Translations under genes and position numbers: made by a program
In this document: in pieces, positions 47,709-59,182 of the stretch
How positions within the stretch are numbered: position 1 is the first letter of the stretch
How the letters are laid out: every line of letters begins with the position of its first letter
Notes under the pieces: model-generated
Told to the model about the DNA's origin: nothing
Seen by the model: only the letters and a program-made list of their open reading frames with translations
The model's database searches: none
Source of the DNA: Megalobrama amblycephala
Lineage: Eukaryota; Chordata; Actinopteri; Cypriniformes; Xenocyprididae
Assembly: GCF_018812025.1 (NCBI RefSeq)
Contig: NC_063054.1
Coordinates: 6,188,582 to 6,252,581 of the forward strand
DNA length: 64,000 bases
Direction: 5' to 3'

Positions 47709-48615
47709 TGATCTTCCCCCCGATATAGATTCACTGAATGTTGAAGTTTGATGTTCATGTATTTGCCTTCTATTTTAGGGCCCCATAATGAGGTTTTGAC
47801 TGAAAATGAAACAAGACTAGCACCCAGCCACATGGGAGGTGTTGTTCTCATGAAAAGTCAGAGCTTGGGAATAAAGAGGTTTCATAATAAGCATCATAGC
47901 CACAGGAATGACAGTAGCAAAACATAGCTAGATGTGTATTTAGTCATGTTCTACATTGTCTTCTCCCACAAACCTGGCCACATTAAATTTGGCACTCATT
48001 TCCCTCAGCTGGTCACTAGGAGTATGTTTTCTTGGGTTTTATAGGAATTCATATTGGTCATTTAACTGCTTCTGTTCCTTACCAAGATTTAAAGTACCAT
48101 AGATTACAATGGAGGTGCAACCTAAAGGCTCAGTGGAGCCTTTATTTCCTCCCACAAACTTTCCCTCAAATTGATGCCTGTGTGTATACTGTATGTCTGT
48201 GTATAATACCTTCATGATGTCAGTCTGTGCCAAAGTTAAACCAACCCATATTTTTCTTGTCAAGTCTGTTGTGGAGTCATTTTTTGTAGCGTTTACCGGA
48301 AATGTGAGCCGCTTACATCTAATCAGGTAAACTAGGGAGATGGTGGACAAGGCTAAAGGGTTGCTCATGGGTCAATGACAAATAAGGATGTCCAAGAAAA
48401 TGAAAAGGAGAATTCTTTACAAATGTAGTTAAAATACAGATGAAAAAGTCTTAAATTGACTTGAATTAATCTTACATCCAAATATCTGATATTTTAGTTA
48501 CTTACTGACACCATCATGGTGGTCAGGGGTCCTTGATGATATCATTTCTTGTTTTAAGGAGTGTGTTTTTGTTTTTTTTCCAGAATTTGAAATTGTGTGC
48601 TTTTATGTTTTCTAG
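47709..48615 (+). other. End of the last rad51b intron
   Basis: No recognised repeat or frame. It ends in the acceptor of the final exon (TTTTATGTTTTCTAG). Confidence 0.6.
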
Positions 48616-48731
48616 GGAATGAAAACCCAGAAAGTTTTATAATCCAAGGAACAGATCCAGGGCTTCAGCCAATCAGAGTGAGGACGGGGTTCATCTACAA
48701 CCTCTCCCAGGCCACGCCTTCTACTTGCTGA
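48616..48731 (+). CDS. rad51b: RAD51B (RAD51 paralog), terminal exon
   Basis: The acceptor TTTCTAG ends at 48615. Joined to the base carried from 22482 the frame reads G-NENPESFIIQGTDPGLQPIR then VRTGFIYNLSQATPSTC and a TGA at 48729-48731. RAD51B C-termini are the least conserved part of the protein and are alternatively spliced in mammals, so the assignment rests on frame continuity, a good acceptor, position just before a 3' UTR with a poly(A) signal, and order relative to zfp36l1, rather than on residue identity. The four exons in the window together encode about 123 residues. A weaker CAG at 49025-49027 could serve as another acceptor, but nothing after it resembles RAD51B. Confidence 0.75.
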
Positions 48732-49545
48732 GAACCCTTGGCTGCAGAACTTAGTGGCTGTTATTGTTCTATTTTTAAGGCCAGTAAACAAATGTGAAAT
48801 GACTAATGTTTTCTATGTCAGTGTAACACCCAATGCCATCCTTTATCTAAAGATAACGAAGTGTGATGATGCATTTGAACATCAAGGTTATTTCGATGGT
48901 CATTTGATGACTATAGTGACACTATGATGCTATTGAAATTGTAGAGGCACAAAGCATTTAATGTTTATCATCCACCATAGATATTCCTAACAATTAAATA
49001 ATACGATTGCTTTATGATTTCTTTCAGGTACAAGCCATGGTTAAACATTGCAGGAACATGTGGTGGATCAGCAGCTCGTTCTTTATGGCAAAAACGAAGG
49101 ACAGACACAAAGTGGACAGAGCAAACTCCACAGGTCGACGACCAAGCCTCCCCTTTGTAGAACATTACCTCAATTTTCATCTAGTTACAAAACTGCAGCA
49201 TCAGTCAGCTATTGATTGACAGGCTTAATTTTCCTCTCGCTCATCGTATGATAAGACAGCAGTCTTGGACAAACGCTGCTTGACCCTGACTGGCCGTTGC
49301 CATGACTTCTATTCCCATGACTCCTGTTCCCATGGTTCCTCTGCCTTAAAGGGAAGTTTGTCTGATTAGATGAACAATGGTGTTATTTTGGGTGGTTCCT
49401 CCTTTTTCGGCTTGTTTTGCTTTTGGTTGTATATGTGCATATATACGCATTCACACATATTCTCTATGTACTTTGTATTTGTATTTATGATGCAGTACAG
49501 ATTTTATACACTTCTAACATTAATAAATCAAAGTGATTTTTAAAT
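48732..49545 (+). other. rad51b: Probable rad51b 3' UTR
   Basis: About 800 nt follow the stop before the first good poly(A) signal. No repeat ends recognised; small frames are incidental. The extent is inferred from the signal only. Confidence 0.5.
49522..49527 (+). terminator. rad51b: Poly(A) signal AATAAA of rad51b
   Basis: Canonical AATAAA followed by the T-rich stretch GTGATTTTTAAATTC, about 790 nt after the stop codon. No earlier perfect AATAAA was noticed in the UTR. Confidence 0.55.
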
Positions 49546-50637
49546 TCAAAGTCTTCCAATCTCTAATTATTTTAATTTCATTAGCAGATTCTGCTGACAG
49601 TGCAAACGACGATGCCATCTTTAGCTCTCTCCGCCAGCAGATAAAGTCAGTTTTGACAACCCAACCCGCAATGCTGAGTAGGTGTTCTTTCTGTCTGTCT
49701 TTCTCTTTCATCCTCTTTCTGTATATCTCTCCTCCCTTCCCCCCATAAGCAGGCTGATAGGCTGAGAGTTCACATGTTTTGACAGATCGTTTAATGGTTG
49801 ACCTGTGGCGATATCGCTGCCTGTGCCTGTACCGAGGGGAGGAAAACTCCTTCTTTCCAAAGAAACTCCTTCTTTCCCTGCAAACCAGAAGGCTCTGGAG
49901 AATAAAACATTCAGGGTGAATTTAAAAATCAGAGCAGAGAGTCATGAGATCCCGACGCGAGTCTAAAATCCATGGTGATCTGTACTCTCTCACATCAGGC
50001 TTTTTCTAAGTGCCACTATACAAACCAACCACACGAGGACATGCACACATGTTGCTTGGGGCTTTATTATTCTAAAAGATAACACTGTTGAATGATTTCT
50101 GTTGAATATCAGTATATTTAAATTAGCATTGATTCTTTGTTTTAGCAGTGTTTGCTTTTGAATTGATAATTGGATACACATGACCTGAAGTCAGTCTGTT
50201 CAGAAACTTTTGTTTTGTTCTGCTTTGTGAGGCTCATTTAGATATTGCACAGTCTTGAGGTTAAACCAACAAAAACACATTCCCCTAGTTCAAAACTCCC
50301 CGAAATTCCCTTTCTATACACGCATTAGTATAAATCGTTTCAATATTCTGACATTGTGAACTCCTCTTTGTTTACTCATTGCCCTCTGAAACACTCAGAG
50401 GAACAAAAAGAGCTGATAGAGGAATTACAAAGTCTATGGTGCGAGTATTGCTCAACTGCGACTTTGGCCTTATTCCTCGTGTCTGTTCTTAAAGGCCCAG
50501 TGACCCACAGCCCTGCTGTGCATAGACACTGACTGCCGTGTGTATTCATAACAGAATAACTAACAATTACAACACTTTTCCCAACAATGACAACCCCAAA
50601 TACGGGATTGCTGTTATGCCTTGCTGCATTACTATTC
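49546..50637 (+). other. Intergenic, no recognised feature
   Basis: Sequence between the convergent genes with no repeat ends or credible frames. Confidence 0.5.
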
Positions 50638-52507
50638 TAAAGGGTTGCTTCACCTAAAAACTCAGGGCTGTCATTAAAGGAATAGTTCACTTCAGAATTT
50701 AAACTTCCTGATAATTTACTCACGCCCATGTCATCCAAGATGTTTATGTCTTTCTTCAGTCGAAAAGAAATCAAGGTTTTTGAGGAGAACAATCCAGGAT
50801 TTTTCTCCATATAGTGGACTTCAACAGGGTTGAAGGTCCAAATTACAGTTTCAGTGTAGTTTCAAAGGGCTCTACATGATCTCAGTCGAGGAATAATGGT
50901 CTTATCTAGCAAAACGATCTGTCAATTTATAAAGAAAAAAAAAAGATATACTTTTTAACCACAAATGCTTGTCTTGCACTAGCTCTGCGATGTGCCACGC
51001 ATTACGTAATCACGTTGGAAAGGTCACGCGTGACGTAGTACTGAGCAAGTGTTTACAAATTGAATGTTGCAAAGAATAAGTCAAACGGCCTTTACAAAAA
51101 AAAAAATAGAAAGGTAAAATGACGATTTTGAAGTTGGAGGAGAAAATGAGATGTAGAACGCTTTGAAGCTGCATTGAAACGACAATTTGGAGCTTCAACC
51201 CATTGATCCCCGGTGAAGTCTACTATATGGAGAAAAATCCTGGAATGCTTTCCTCAAAAACCTTAATTTCTTTTCGACTGAAGAAAGAAAGACATAAACA
51301 TCTTGGATGACATGGGAGTGAGTAAATTTTCTGGAAATTTTACTTCTGAAGTGAACTAATCCTTTAATACAAAATATCGCCTTCCCATCGTACTTCCCAT
51401 TTCCACATTCTTCAAAACGCTTACGCTGAATGTCCTACGCCTTCCCTATTCAACTTACGGAAAAAAACGAAACTGGCGCCGCGTTTGTTTCATAAGTAGA
51501 ATAGGGAAGGCGTAGAACATTCAGCGTAAGCGTTTTGAAGAATGCGGAAACGGGAAGTACGTTCAAGGCGATATTTTGTGTTTATAAAGCATAAACGGTT
51601 GTATTTTTTTTTTTTTTAAGAAAATGACAGATCGTTTCGCTAGATAAGACCCTTATTCCTCGTCTGGTATCGTTTAACGCCCTTTGAAGCTGCACTGAAA
51701 CTGCAATTTGGACCTTCAACCTGTTGGTAGCCGTTGAAATCCACTATATGGAGAAAAATCCTGGAATGCTTTCCTCAAAAACCTTAATTTCTTTTCGACT
51801 GAAGAAAGAAAGACATAAACATCTTGGATGACATGGGAGTGAGTAAATTATCTGGAAATTTTACTTCTGAAGTGAACTAATCCTTTAACACAAAATATCA
51901 CCTTGAACGTACTTCCCATTTCCACATTCTTCAAAACGCTTACGCTGAATGTCCTACGCCTTCCCTATTCAAATTACGGAAAAAAACGAAACTGGCGCCG
52001 CGTTCATTCCATAAGTAGAATAGGGAAGGCGTAGAACATTCAGCGTAAGCGTTTTGAAGAATGCGGAAACGGGAAGTGCGTTCAAGGCGATATTTTGTGT
52101 TTATAAAGCATAAACGGTTGTATTTTTTTTCAAAAATGACAGATCGTTTCGCTAGATAAGACCCTTATTCTTCGTCTGGTATCGTTTAAAGCCCTTTGAA
52201 GCTGCACTGAAACTGCAATTTGGACCTTCAACCTGTTGGTAGCCGTTGAAATCCACTATATGGAGAAAAATCCTGGAATGTTTTCCTCAAAAACCTTAAT
52301 TTCTTTTCGACTGACGAAAGAAAGACATGAACACCTTGGATGACATGGGGGTGAGTAAATTATCAGGAAAATTTTATTTGAAAGTGGACTAATCCTTTAA
52401 AATATAAAGGCAGCTAATGAAAGAAATATGCACTGAAATGTCTACTTTTGAACACAGCTCACCATCTACACTGAAATATCCATTTTGGGTGAACTATTTC
52501 TTTAAAG
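50638..52507. mobile_element. Tandem chimeric array of palindromic MITEs
   Basis: An outer MITE arm (CTAAAGGGTTGCTTCACC at 50638; TTTTGGGTGAACTATTTCTT near 52484) encloses an array bounded by TTAA at 50674 and 52397. The first member (50674-51367) is a complete foldback unit. Two direct units follow, 51368-51888 and 51889-52400, about 520 and 512 bp and nearly identical. Each starts with a palindromic core of about 165 bp (GAATGTCCTACGCCTTCCC with GGGAAGGCGTAGAACATTC) and ends with a right arm. The last right arm (TATTTGAAAGTGGACTAATC) belongs to the 41894 subfamily, while the other two end in CTTCTGAAGTGAACTAATCC, so the array is chimeric. Confidence 0.9.
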
Positions 52508-53249
52508 ACCAAAGGTTAAAAGCAGTGAAAATGATGAATGTTGTACTACTCAGATGGTCATCTGGCTCCTATCTGCTATGATTGTATTCATGATCACAAC
52601 TTTCCTCAGGAACTTAGCATGGTTTTCTCTCTCTTAGGGAAATTAAACTAAAACCCAGCAAGGACTGACAGTGCTCGCAGTGCACGGATGCTTGTTCAGT
52701 GACGTAGGGAGCAAACATGTACTGAAGACTGCTAGCATAAGACCCCTCCTGACTGTTGCTACAGTAACAAACTGTCTGTTCTCAAGGGGCCTGTTCTTTC
52801 TATCTAGTAGTCCAGTCATTGGCAGTACTTTTGAAAGCAGCACAGAAATTCAAAAAGCCATTGACATCATTGCCAGGGAAAGACATAGTTTAGGGCCTTT
52901 CACATCCTTACTATTGGGCCGGGACAGAATTTTGATTTCCTGTGTTTGAGCACTTTTCCAGGAAAGCAGTTTGAGCATTTTAGCTGGTTCATTAACATCC
53001 CCTCAACCCCCCCGTCTCATAGTGTTCAGCTGTATTGGGATCAGTGTGGAATTCAAGTTTGTGGCTTCTAGGGATAAGAATTTATCCAGGGAGAATGTCA
53101 AAATATGGCATGAAATAATAAGCACAGCTGTTTGCGTTAGAGTTTATTACCCTTGCTTTAGCAAACTTACAAATACAACTTTTTGAGTCATTCTTTGATC
53201 TATTGTCACATTTATCAAGTCTGTCATTCGTGTGGAAATAAAACACGTC
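52508..53249. other. Intergenic, no recognised feature
   Basis: Short overlapping frames on both strands (up to 92 codons) lack family motifs. No repeat ends recognised. Confidence 0.5.
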
Positions 53250-55144
53250 GGTTTGCTTATAAATAGGTATTTTATTGGTTTAAACTGCAATCTGTCGTTA
53301 CAAAAGAAAACATATTGATGTGAACAGCAATAGCTGCTAACATAGGACACATTCAAATGTAGCTCTCTCAATGTCAATCCTGTTAACCTCGAATTTCCAC
53401 TAAAATCTATATAATGACTCTGGATTACAATCCTAAAAGGTACGAGACTCTTGGAATGTACTGTTAGGCACTTAGCAAGTAGAAGTGGTCCAAAATCTGT
53501 AAATAAATACGAATTTTGAGTCATAACAAATCAAAACAACACATGCTTGCTGGCGAACATAACATGGTTTCAAAATGGGCAAAATAAATAGACAAATGCA
53601 TTTTTAACAATTCCCTTATTAACCGTCCATTTTAGACATGCTGCGATCAAAGGATTGGACCACCGCGGGGTGCGTGAGATTGGAACTATAATGCATTTAT
53701 TGTCTGTGATTTGTTCATAACCAAAAGAAGTCTTAATGAGAGGATCCCAGTCAGATTTATAAAATCACAGGCACAGGACTGTTATTGTCAAGAAAACTCA
53801 GTTTACATTCTAGACGGTCGGAGCCTAATAATAAAGGATTATAGAGGCATAAACATCTTGAAACTGCAGTCCAACATTAGGGAGAAAAATAATAAATAAA
53901 TGCAAAACAATCCTCTTGCATTCTCATTTTAAATTAAGTTTCACTTTAAAAATAAATCAAAATGTAGTTACAAAATGTCATTGCAGTATAATATATTAAC
54001 TGTTGAAACTTAACGAAAAAGGTCTTCACAATCTTACGATTAATACGGAAGATCATAATTTAACATAAAGGAAAATATATTCTATTGTTTCATTATCCAG
54101 ATAAATACAAACAAAATAAAAAAAATGCTTACAATCAGCAATAAATACATTTTGATAAGTTAAATAAGCACTGACAAGCAAAACTTTCAGTTTGAAAGTT
54201 CTCATTTCCAAACAGAAAATACCAACAATAATTGTAATGATGCAATAATAACTATATTATAACAATAATAGGGGAAATACAATATGGAATTAATGATAGA
54301 ACATTTCAACGATCTGTTTACAACGAAACAATTAGTGGCCACTGAAGTCACATCTTTAGTGGTAACATGAACAGAAGGAATAAAGGAAGGACGTCCTCTC
54401 TCACACATATTCTCTCTAACATAATCCAACAACCAGCAGACACTATTTTAGCATAAGGGATCACATGTTCTAGGGATAATTACCAAGGTGACAGCACAAT
54501 TAGCACCACTAGACATACAAATATCTCTCAGAATGATTCATACAAATCTAAGATGGGTTTGATTCTTTTCTTTTTTTTTTTTTTAAGAAACCTTTTCTAC
54601 CCCAGATCTCCAGAAAAATCAACATGACTGGAAAAGTAGTAAAGTAATTGTTTGATAGGCACTTTAAGTCTCAACGATCTGCCGCCGAGAGTTTTCTGCA
54701 AGAAAAGTGGCACTTTCAGGTCTGTAAAGCACATTGTTGCTATAATATTCAGTAGATTCTTTGAACGAGAACGTCCTTGAACAATTTAGAAAACTATGCT
54801 CTTAAGTTTGAACTAAATATGGATTTGTTTAACATGTTCCACTGAGGATTGAGACCTCAACATTCGAGTGGGCCTAGAGGCGAACAGTTCGGTTTTTTTG
54901 CATTACATCGGGCATGTTAAAGACGTTTAGCGAGGCATGGGTATTCGCTCAAAGCTGAGGCTACAGGGTAATATGGTTTCTGATTTGACTCAGTGGCTAC
55001 GAGAACACTGTACTTTAGTCCACTTCTCTGCTGTAAACAAACCAAGGACAGGAAGGGATTGCTAGGAGGAAAATTACTCTCTCTTTCTCGCCAGCTCTTT
55101 CTCTACTTTGTCTCTTTCAGGCCTGAAATCTCTGAGGGCAGGTT
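53250..55144 (-). other. zfp36l1: zfp36l1 3' UTR with AU-rich elements
   Basis: About 1.9 kb from the stop codon to the poly(A) signal. On the - strand it contains TATTTATT at 53502-53509 (within TATTTATTTA), at 53583-53590 and at 53891-53898, the last inside TTATTTATT, the canonical nonamer bound by tandem-CCCH proteins. More single ATTTA pentamers are scattered through 53900-54150. The length and AU-richness are like other ZFP36-family 3' UTRs and suggest a short-lived mRNA. Confidence 0.7.
53271..53276 (-). terminator. zfp36l1: Poly(A) signal AATAAA of zfp36l1
   Basis: TTTATT on the + strand reads AATAAA on the - strand, about 1.87 kb after the stop. It is the AATAAA nearest to the apparent end of the AU-rich UTR. 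Other AATAAA matches lie further upstream in the UTR, so shorter isoforms are possible. Confidence 0.55.
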
Positions 55145-56149
55145 TTAATCGTCAGAGATGGAGAGTCTGCTGAAGATGGGGAGGCGACGTGTCGCGTCCA
55201 GCACAGGTGACTCGGATCCGCTCTGGCTGCCAAGGCTGCTCTGGTAGCCCTCCTGGTCGGAGAGGGAGTCCGGAGGGCTTGGTGGAGACTCGGACATGGG
55301 CCTGAAGAAGGAGGGTGTGGTGGGTGAGTGAGGACCGGGCAGATCAGGAACAGTGGTGCCACCTAAACTAGGCCCAAACAGGTTGACGAGCTCTTGACTT
55401 GAGAAAGTGAAGGGGTTGCTGGGCCACTCGTTGATGTCTTCGTTGGAAAATATGGGTGGAGGTGTGACAGAGGTTGGGCTGTCCTGGGAGCCACCTGAGC
55501 TTGGGAAACCGGCAAAACTGTAGCTGTGATGAAGGCGGGGGCGCTCCATCTTGTTGAAGGCGGAGAGAGGAGGGGGTCCACGGCGCTCCTCTGCATTGTG
55601 GATGAAGTGGCAACGCGGCCCATACGGGCAGTAACCGATGCTGTGGAAGGTGCGACAGAGCTCGGTCTTGTACTTGGGGTGGCGATTTAGACTACGAAGC
55701 TCGTGCATCCCGTGGGCAAACTGGCACTTGTCGCCATATTTACAAGTGCCGTTCTCCTCGAAAGGTCTGCAGAGTTCGGTCTTATAGCGGCTAGAGTTGA
55801 CCTGGCTGTTTCCGTTGGCACTAATGCATGTGATGTTGCTCGGCCTTAGACGCTCCCCGGTTTCAGAGTAGGACCGGTCACGAAAACGGTTCTCCTTGTT
55901 GTTACTGCTCCCATTCATGGAAGCCGAGCCTTCCATCTTGAGACTGTTAATAAATTGGTTCTGCATTGATTTGGAGCTGGTAACGGACACAGAGTGGCGA
56001 CGCTGGTAGAGTCCCACTGAAGGAGTACCCACCACCTTCCTGTCCAGCAGGGACCCGGTGGGGTTAAAGGGGGTATTGGCACCGGTGGAGGGGACAGACT
56101 GTAAATGGGGACTGGAGAGGGGACTGTTGTAGGTCATCATCTTATTGTT
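55145..56149 (-). CDS. zfp36l1: ZFP36L1 mRNA-decay activator, exon 2
   Basis: This exon gives residues 18-351 of a 351-residue protein; it starts after the acceptor TTTTCAG with AACAATAAG and stops at 55147-55145. Two CCCH fingers (C144-C153-C159-H163 and C182-C191-C197-H201, spacing C-x8-C-x5-C-x3-H) are each led by YKTEL, the ZFP36-family signature that binds UAUUUAU in 3' UTRs. The C-terminus RRLPIFSRLSISDD is the CNOT1-binding motif that recruits the CCR4-NOT deadenylase. Serines in RRHSVSV (S70), RDRSYSE (S112) and HHSYSF (S226/S228) match kinase and 14-3-3 sites of human ZFP36L1. MSESPPSPPDSLSDQEGY near the end marks L1 rather than ZFP36 or L2. Whether it is the a or b teleost paralog cannot be told. 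Confidence 0.97.
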   Translation of the reverse strand, partial: NNKMMTYNSPLSSPHLQSVPSTGANTPFNPTGSLLDRKVVGTPSVGLYQRRHSVSVTSSKSMQNQFINSLKMEGSASMNGSSNNKENRFRDRSYSETGERLRPSNITCISANGNSQVNSSRYKTELCRPFEENGTCKYGDKCQFAHGMHELRSLNRHPKYKTELCRTFHSIGYCPYGPRCHFIHNAEERRGPPPLSAFNKMERPRLHHSYSFAGFPSSGGSQDSPTSVTPPPIFSNEDINEWPSNPFTFSSQELVNLFGPSLGGTTVPDLPGPHSPTTPSFFRPMSESPPSPPDSLSDQEGYQSSLGSQSGSESPVLDATRRLPIFSRLSISDD

Positions 56150-57851
56150 CTGAAAATGAAGAAAACAAAACAATGTCTCAATAATTTGGGCATGATTTTG
56201 CTACAAATACCACTAGTGGGAGTTTATTACATGCTGATGGTATTTTCTGTCTTCAGGTCAGCTCTAAGGCCTGTTTTTTAAAAGTGAACATTAATGACCC
56301 AGCACTTTTAACCTACCCAGCAATCTCTTTAAAAGTGAAAGGTTTATTAAGTCATTAACGTGCTAGACACATGTATCATCTGAAATTACTGCAGAAACGG
56401 TGCACGTTAGAATATTGCATAACCAGTAACTGTAAGTAAGATACAAAATCTCATCACTTTTTATGGCTTTCTAAAAATTTAAGGTAAAGGAAAATACAGC
56501 TTTGTAATAAAATCTAGCCTATGTGTATTGGGGATGAGAAAAATGACCACCCCAGGCTATGTTTGAATTGTAGGTAGGTCAAGTGTCTGAGAGATAACTG
56601 TGGCCACTGCATTGCATCACACATTTTCTTTTTAATCTTCTTCGCTGAGTGTCAGCGCCTTGTCAAGTTTTATGACAATAGTTCAACTAAAACTGAAAAT
56701 GTTGTCATTTACTTGCCCATTGAAATTCTATGCTGAATGGTGAGCAATAGGCCTACCACCAGTTCTTTTTAGGTAAAATGACAAAACAGTGTGAGAAATT
56801 ACAGTCGTTTTAATATTCACATCAGTAATGACTCTTAAATATAATTAGCAGTTAAAAAATGCTATGACATTATAGGGTTGATTTCACTGGTTCTCGCAAG
56901 TCATGTGATAGCGACGCTATGTTTAAAATGAAAGACGGCTTCAGAAGACTCACAATACTGCTCACCAACTGATGTGTTTAAAACAACTATCCATTTTGAT
57001 TCAAGCGAAACACCACCTAAGGACATTAGCCTCCTTTTGTGTTCATAACACTACATTGCAATAGCATGGGTGAGTACATTTTGAAGTTTGGGTCAAACAA
57101 TCCCTTTAACGTTGGTTTAACTTTTAAAAGAGCGTCTCGAGACCCTTGTGTTCAGTTTCATTTCGCCCAACTGTTTAGAAGCATCCTGAACACCCCTTAA
57201 AGCGTTCCCCTACGTCACAGTTAAGATTGCATGTTCACAGTACAATGTTACATGGCTTTAGAGAGCTTCATATGCTCACAACTGACCTATAGATTATTTC
57301 AAGAGATGGGTGAAACTAAAATAATACGATAATTGCCTTAATTTTAGGTAAGAACCGCTACTGTTTAAGATTATTATAAGTAAATCCGTTAAGTATAACC
57401 CTTGTTTCCCATGATAGAGAACTTGTTTTATGTCAAATGGCTTATGGCCTTCACTGTAGTGTAGGCTATAATCGAATCGAGAGCAAATAATGCACACCTT
57501 TATGTGAAGCATACGTTTAACCGATGACGCATAAAAGGAGATGAATGAAACTATTCTAATCTATTAGATTTCCTTATTCTCCCCTAATCGATTAGCAATC
57601 GATGGCAGCAGATCAAACATTAGATGCACAAGACTAGATGAAGTTCACAAACAAGATTCTCGTCCCACTCTCTCTCACACACACACATACACGCACACAC
57701 ACACACACACGCACAAACCTGAAAAGTTTGACATCGGTGTAGAAAACAGCATCTCAAACCACTGCTACATTTTTATGAGATACTGATCTGTTTCTCAATC
57801 ATATAAACTGATAAAATGCTTAAAACTACTTTCCAGAAAAATAGAAATTAC
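56150..57851 (-). other. zfp36l1: zfp36l1 intron
   Basis: The single intron, 1.7 kb, GT-AG. It contains a decayed GTTCACC-family MITE (about 56682-57108; ends ATAGTTCAACTAAAACTG and TTTGGGTCAAACAATCCC) and an interrupted (CA)n run at 57676-57718. No frames of interest. Confidence 0.85.
56682..57108. mobile_element. Decayed MITE in the zfp36l1 intron
   Basis: Left ATAGTTCAACTAAAACTGAA with GTTGTCATTTAC and right GTGAGTACATTTTGAAGTTT with GGGTCAAACAATCCCTTTAA are diverged terminal arms of the GTTCACCC family. Confidence 0.65.
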
Positions 57852-57902
57852 CTTATTCGTCACTTCGTAGTCGAAGAAAGAAGACACGACGGTCGCAGTC
57901 AT
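57852..57902 (-). CDS. zfp36l1: ZFP36L1, exon 1
   Basis: Seventeen codons, MTATVVSSFFDYEVTNK, from an ATG at 57902-57900 (preceded by CGACA) to a donor AAG/GTAATT at 57851. Phase 0 joins it to NNKMMTYN of exon 2. The family has one intron after a short first exon encoding MTT..VS..FD..E, so both length and sequence fit. The N-terminal residues around FFDYEV correspond to the conserved short acidic-hydrophobic motif of ZFP36L1/L2. The start is chosen because it is the only in-frame ATG before the family motif. Confidence 0.9.
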
Positions 57903-58100
57903 TGTCGAATCGGGGGTTGTTAAAAATACTTAAGAGTTGACAAATAGATGGTTTGTTAAGGCACGGTGGGTGTATTCCTGTGTTTGAAGGGTCTTTGATA
58001 TAGTTCTGCCCCGCAGAGAGCCCCCTCTGTCCTGCCAAAACTTGCGCGCATATCCTTTATAAAAACTTGCGCAGTCTTCCTGGCAGAATGGGCGGGGCCA
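57903..58100 (-). promoter_or_regulatory. zfp36l1: zfp36l1 core promoter and 5' UTR
   Basis: On the - strand TTTATAAAGGA (TATAAA at 58061-58056) lies about 155 nt before the start codon, so transcription should begin near 58025-58030 and leave a 5' UTR of about 125 nt. A GC box, GGGCGGGG on the + strand at 58089-58096, is 30 bp further upstream. A TATA box with GC boxes fits an immediate-early-type gene, as ZFP36-family genes are. No perfect CArG box was seen. The start site is inferred. Confidence 0.65.
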
Positions 58101-59182
58101 TTTCTGACCATGCCTCTTTTCCGCACTTCTCTCTGGCGCTCTGAAGTGATGTATGGCACTACATTGACTCAACCGATTACGAAACTTCATTTCTACGAAC
58201 CTTCATTACCATACATTTAATCACAACCGAGCATTTCACTCAACCCACTCAGAGCATTCCAGTTATTGCCAATAAATCTTTGAACGTCACAAATATGAGT
58301 TTGACTAAAGTGAAGCTGAGAGGTGACATTAGTAGCCTAAGTCATAATATGATACTAATGGACAGTGGGTCTCAGTGTGAGGGGAAAAAAGCTGTATTGT
58401 ACAATACAAAATAAATAGACATTCCAGCTATTAATTATATATAATCTACAATGATTTTGATTTAATTTATAGTTTATTTAAAGGCACCATAAAGAAGCAT
58501 TATTTAAAAATATTATTATCATAAAAATATGGGTGCATTTTAGGAAAGCATGGTCATTTTTTTTTTTTTTTGATCAGAACATTTTAAAGAATGAAGTGAG
58601 GGAAAGAATGCATGAGTAATGAAAGATGCATTAAATAATTTGGCTTGATTTAGTCATTTTTTTTAGTACGGCTTTCTTATCTCTGAAATGTGCAGTAGTG
58701 GAAAAACTTACGGATTGTAATGTACGTTAATTGTTATTTTTCCTTCAATGGTTAGGTGTTTTTTACAGTTTCTTTTTTTTATGAGGCCAACTAACTCAAA
58801 GGCATTAAAAGATGAAAAGGACGCAGCGCACACTATACAGTACGTGCTGGACAACAGCAGCCAGCATATTCTCCTTCACTGCATGCTTCCAGGGTCTTGA
58901 TCCTATAAATCCATTGGCATGTTTAGCATGCCTCTGATAGATTCTGGTTTCCTTTGTGTTGTTTTCTCCAAACGTTACACAAAAATAATTTCTGCATATT
59001 CAGCTGACCCATCAGGATCTACTGTCCTCAATGCTTTGTCAACCACAATGTCACTCGCCAAAGACCCTGACCTTCGGGTTCAATTTTTATCAGAGCTTTA
59101 CAGTTATATTCAAAGTATTCACAAAAGTGCTTTTCAAAGCTTGTTTTGTATATTGTGACTTTTGTAATCATGGCAGAATACC
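58101..59182. other. Upstream flank of zfp36l1
   Basis: GC-richer for the first 100 bp, then AT-rich. A T-run lies at 58558-58571. An 80-codon frame at 58919-59158 has no family motif. No repeat ends recognised. Confidence 0.5.

Noticed and set aside
49028..49219. Possible extra rad51b exon after CAG at 49025-49027
   Set aside because: The preceding tract is a fair acceptor, but the sequence after it does not resemble RAD51B and lies after the stop codon in the likely 3' UTR.
55117..55623. Minus-strand frames of 81-86 codons inside exon 2 of zfp36l1
   Set aside because: Out-of-frame shadows of the GC-rich zfp36l1 coding sequence.
57930..58190. 86-codon minus frame across the zfp36l1 promoter
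   Set aside because: It spans the TATA box and putative start site and has no family motif. It would not be translated from the predicted mRNA.
58919..59158. 80-codon + frame upstream of zfp36l1
   Set aside because: No motif, no splice context, and no evidence beyond the open frame.
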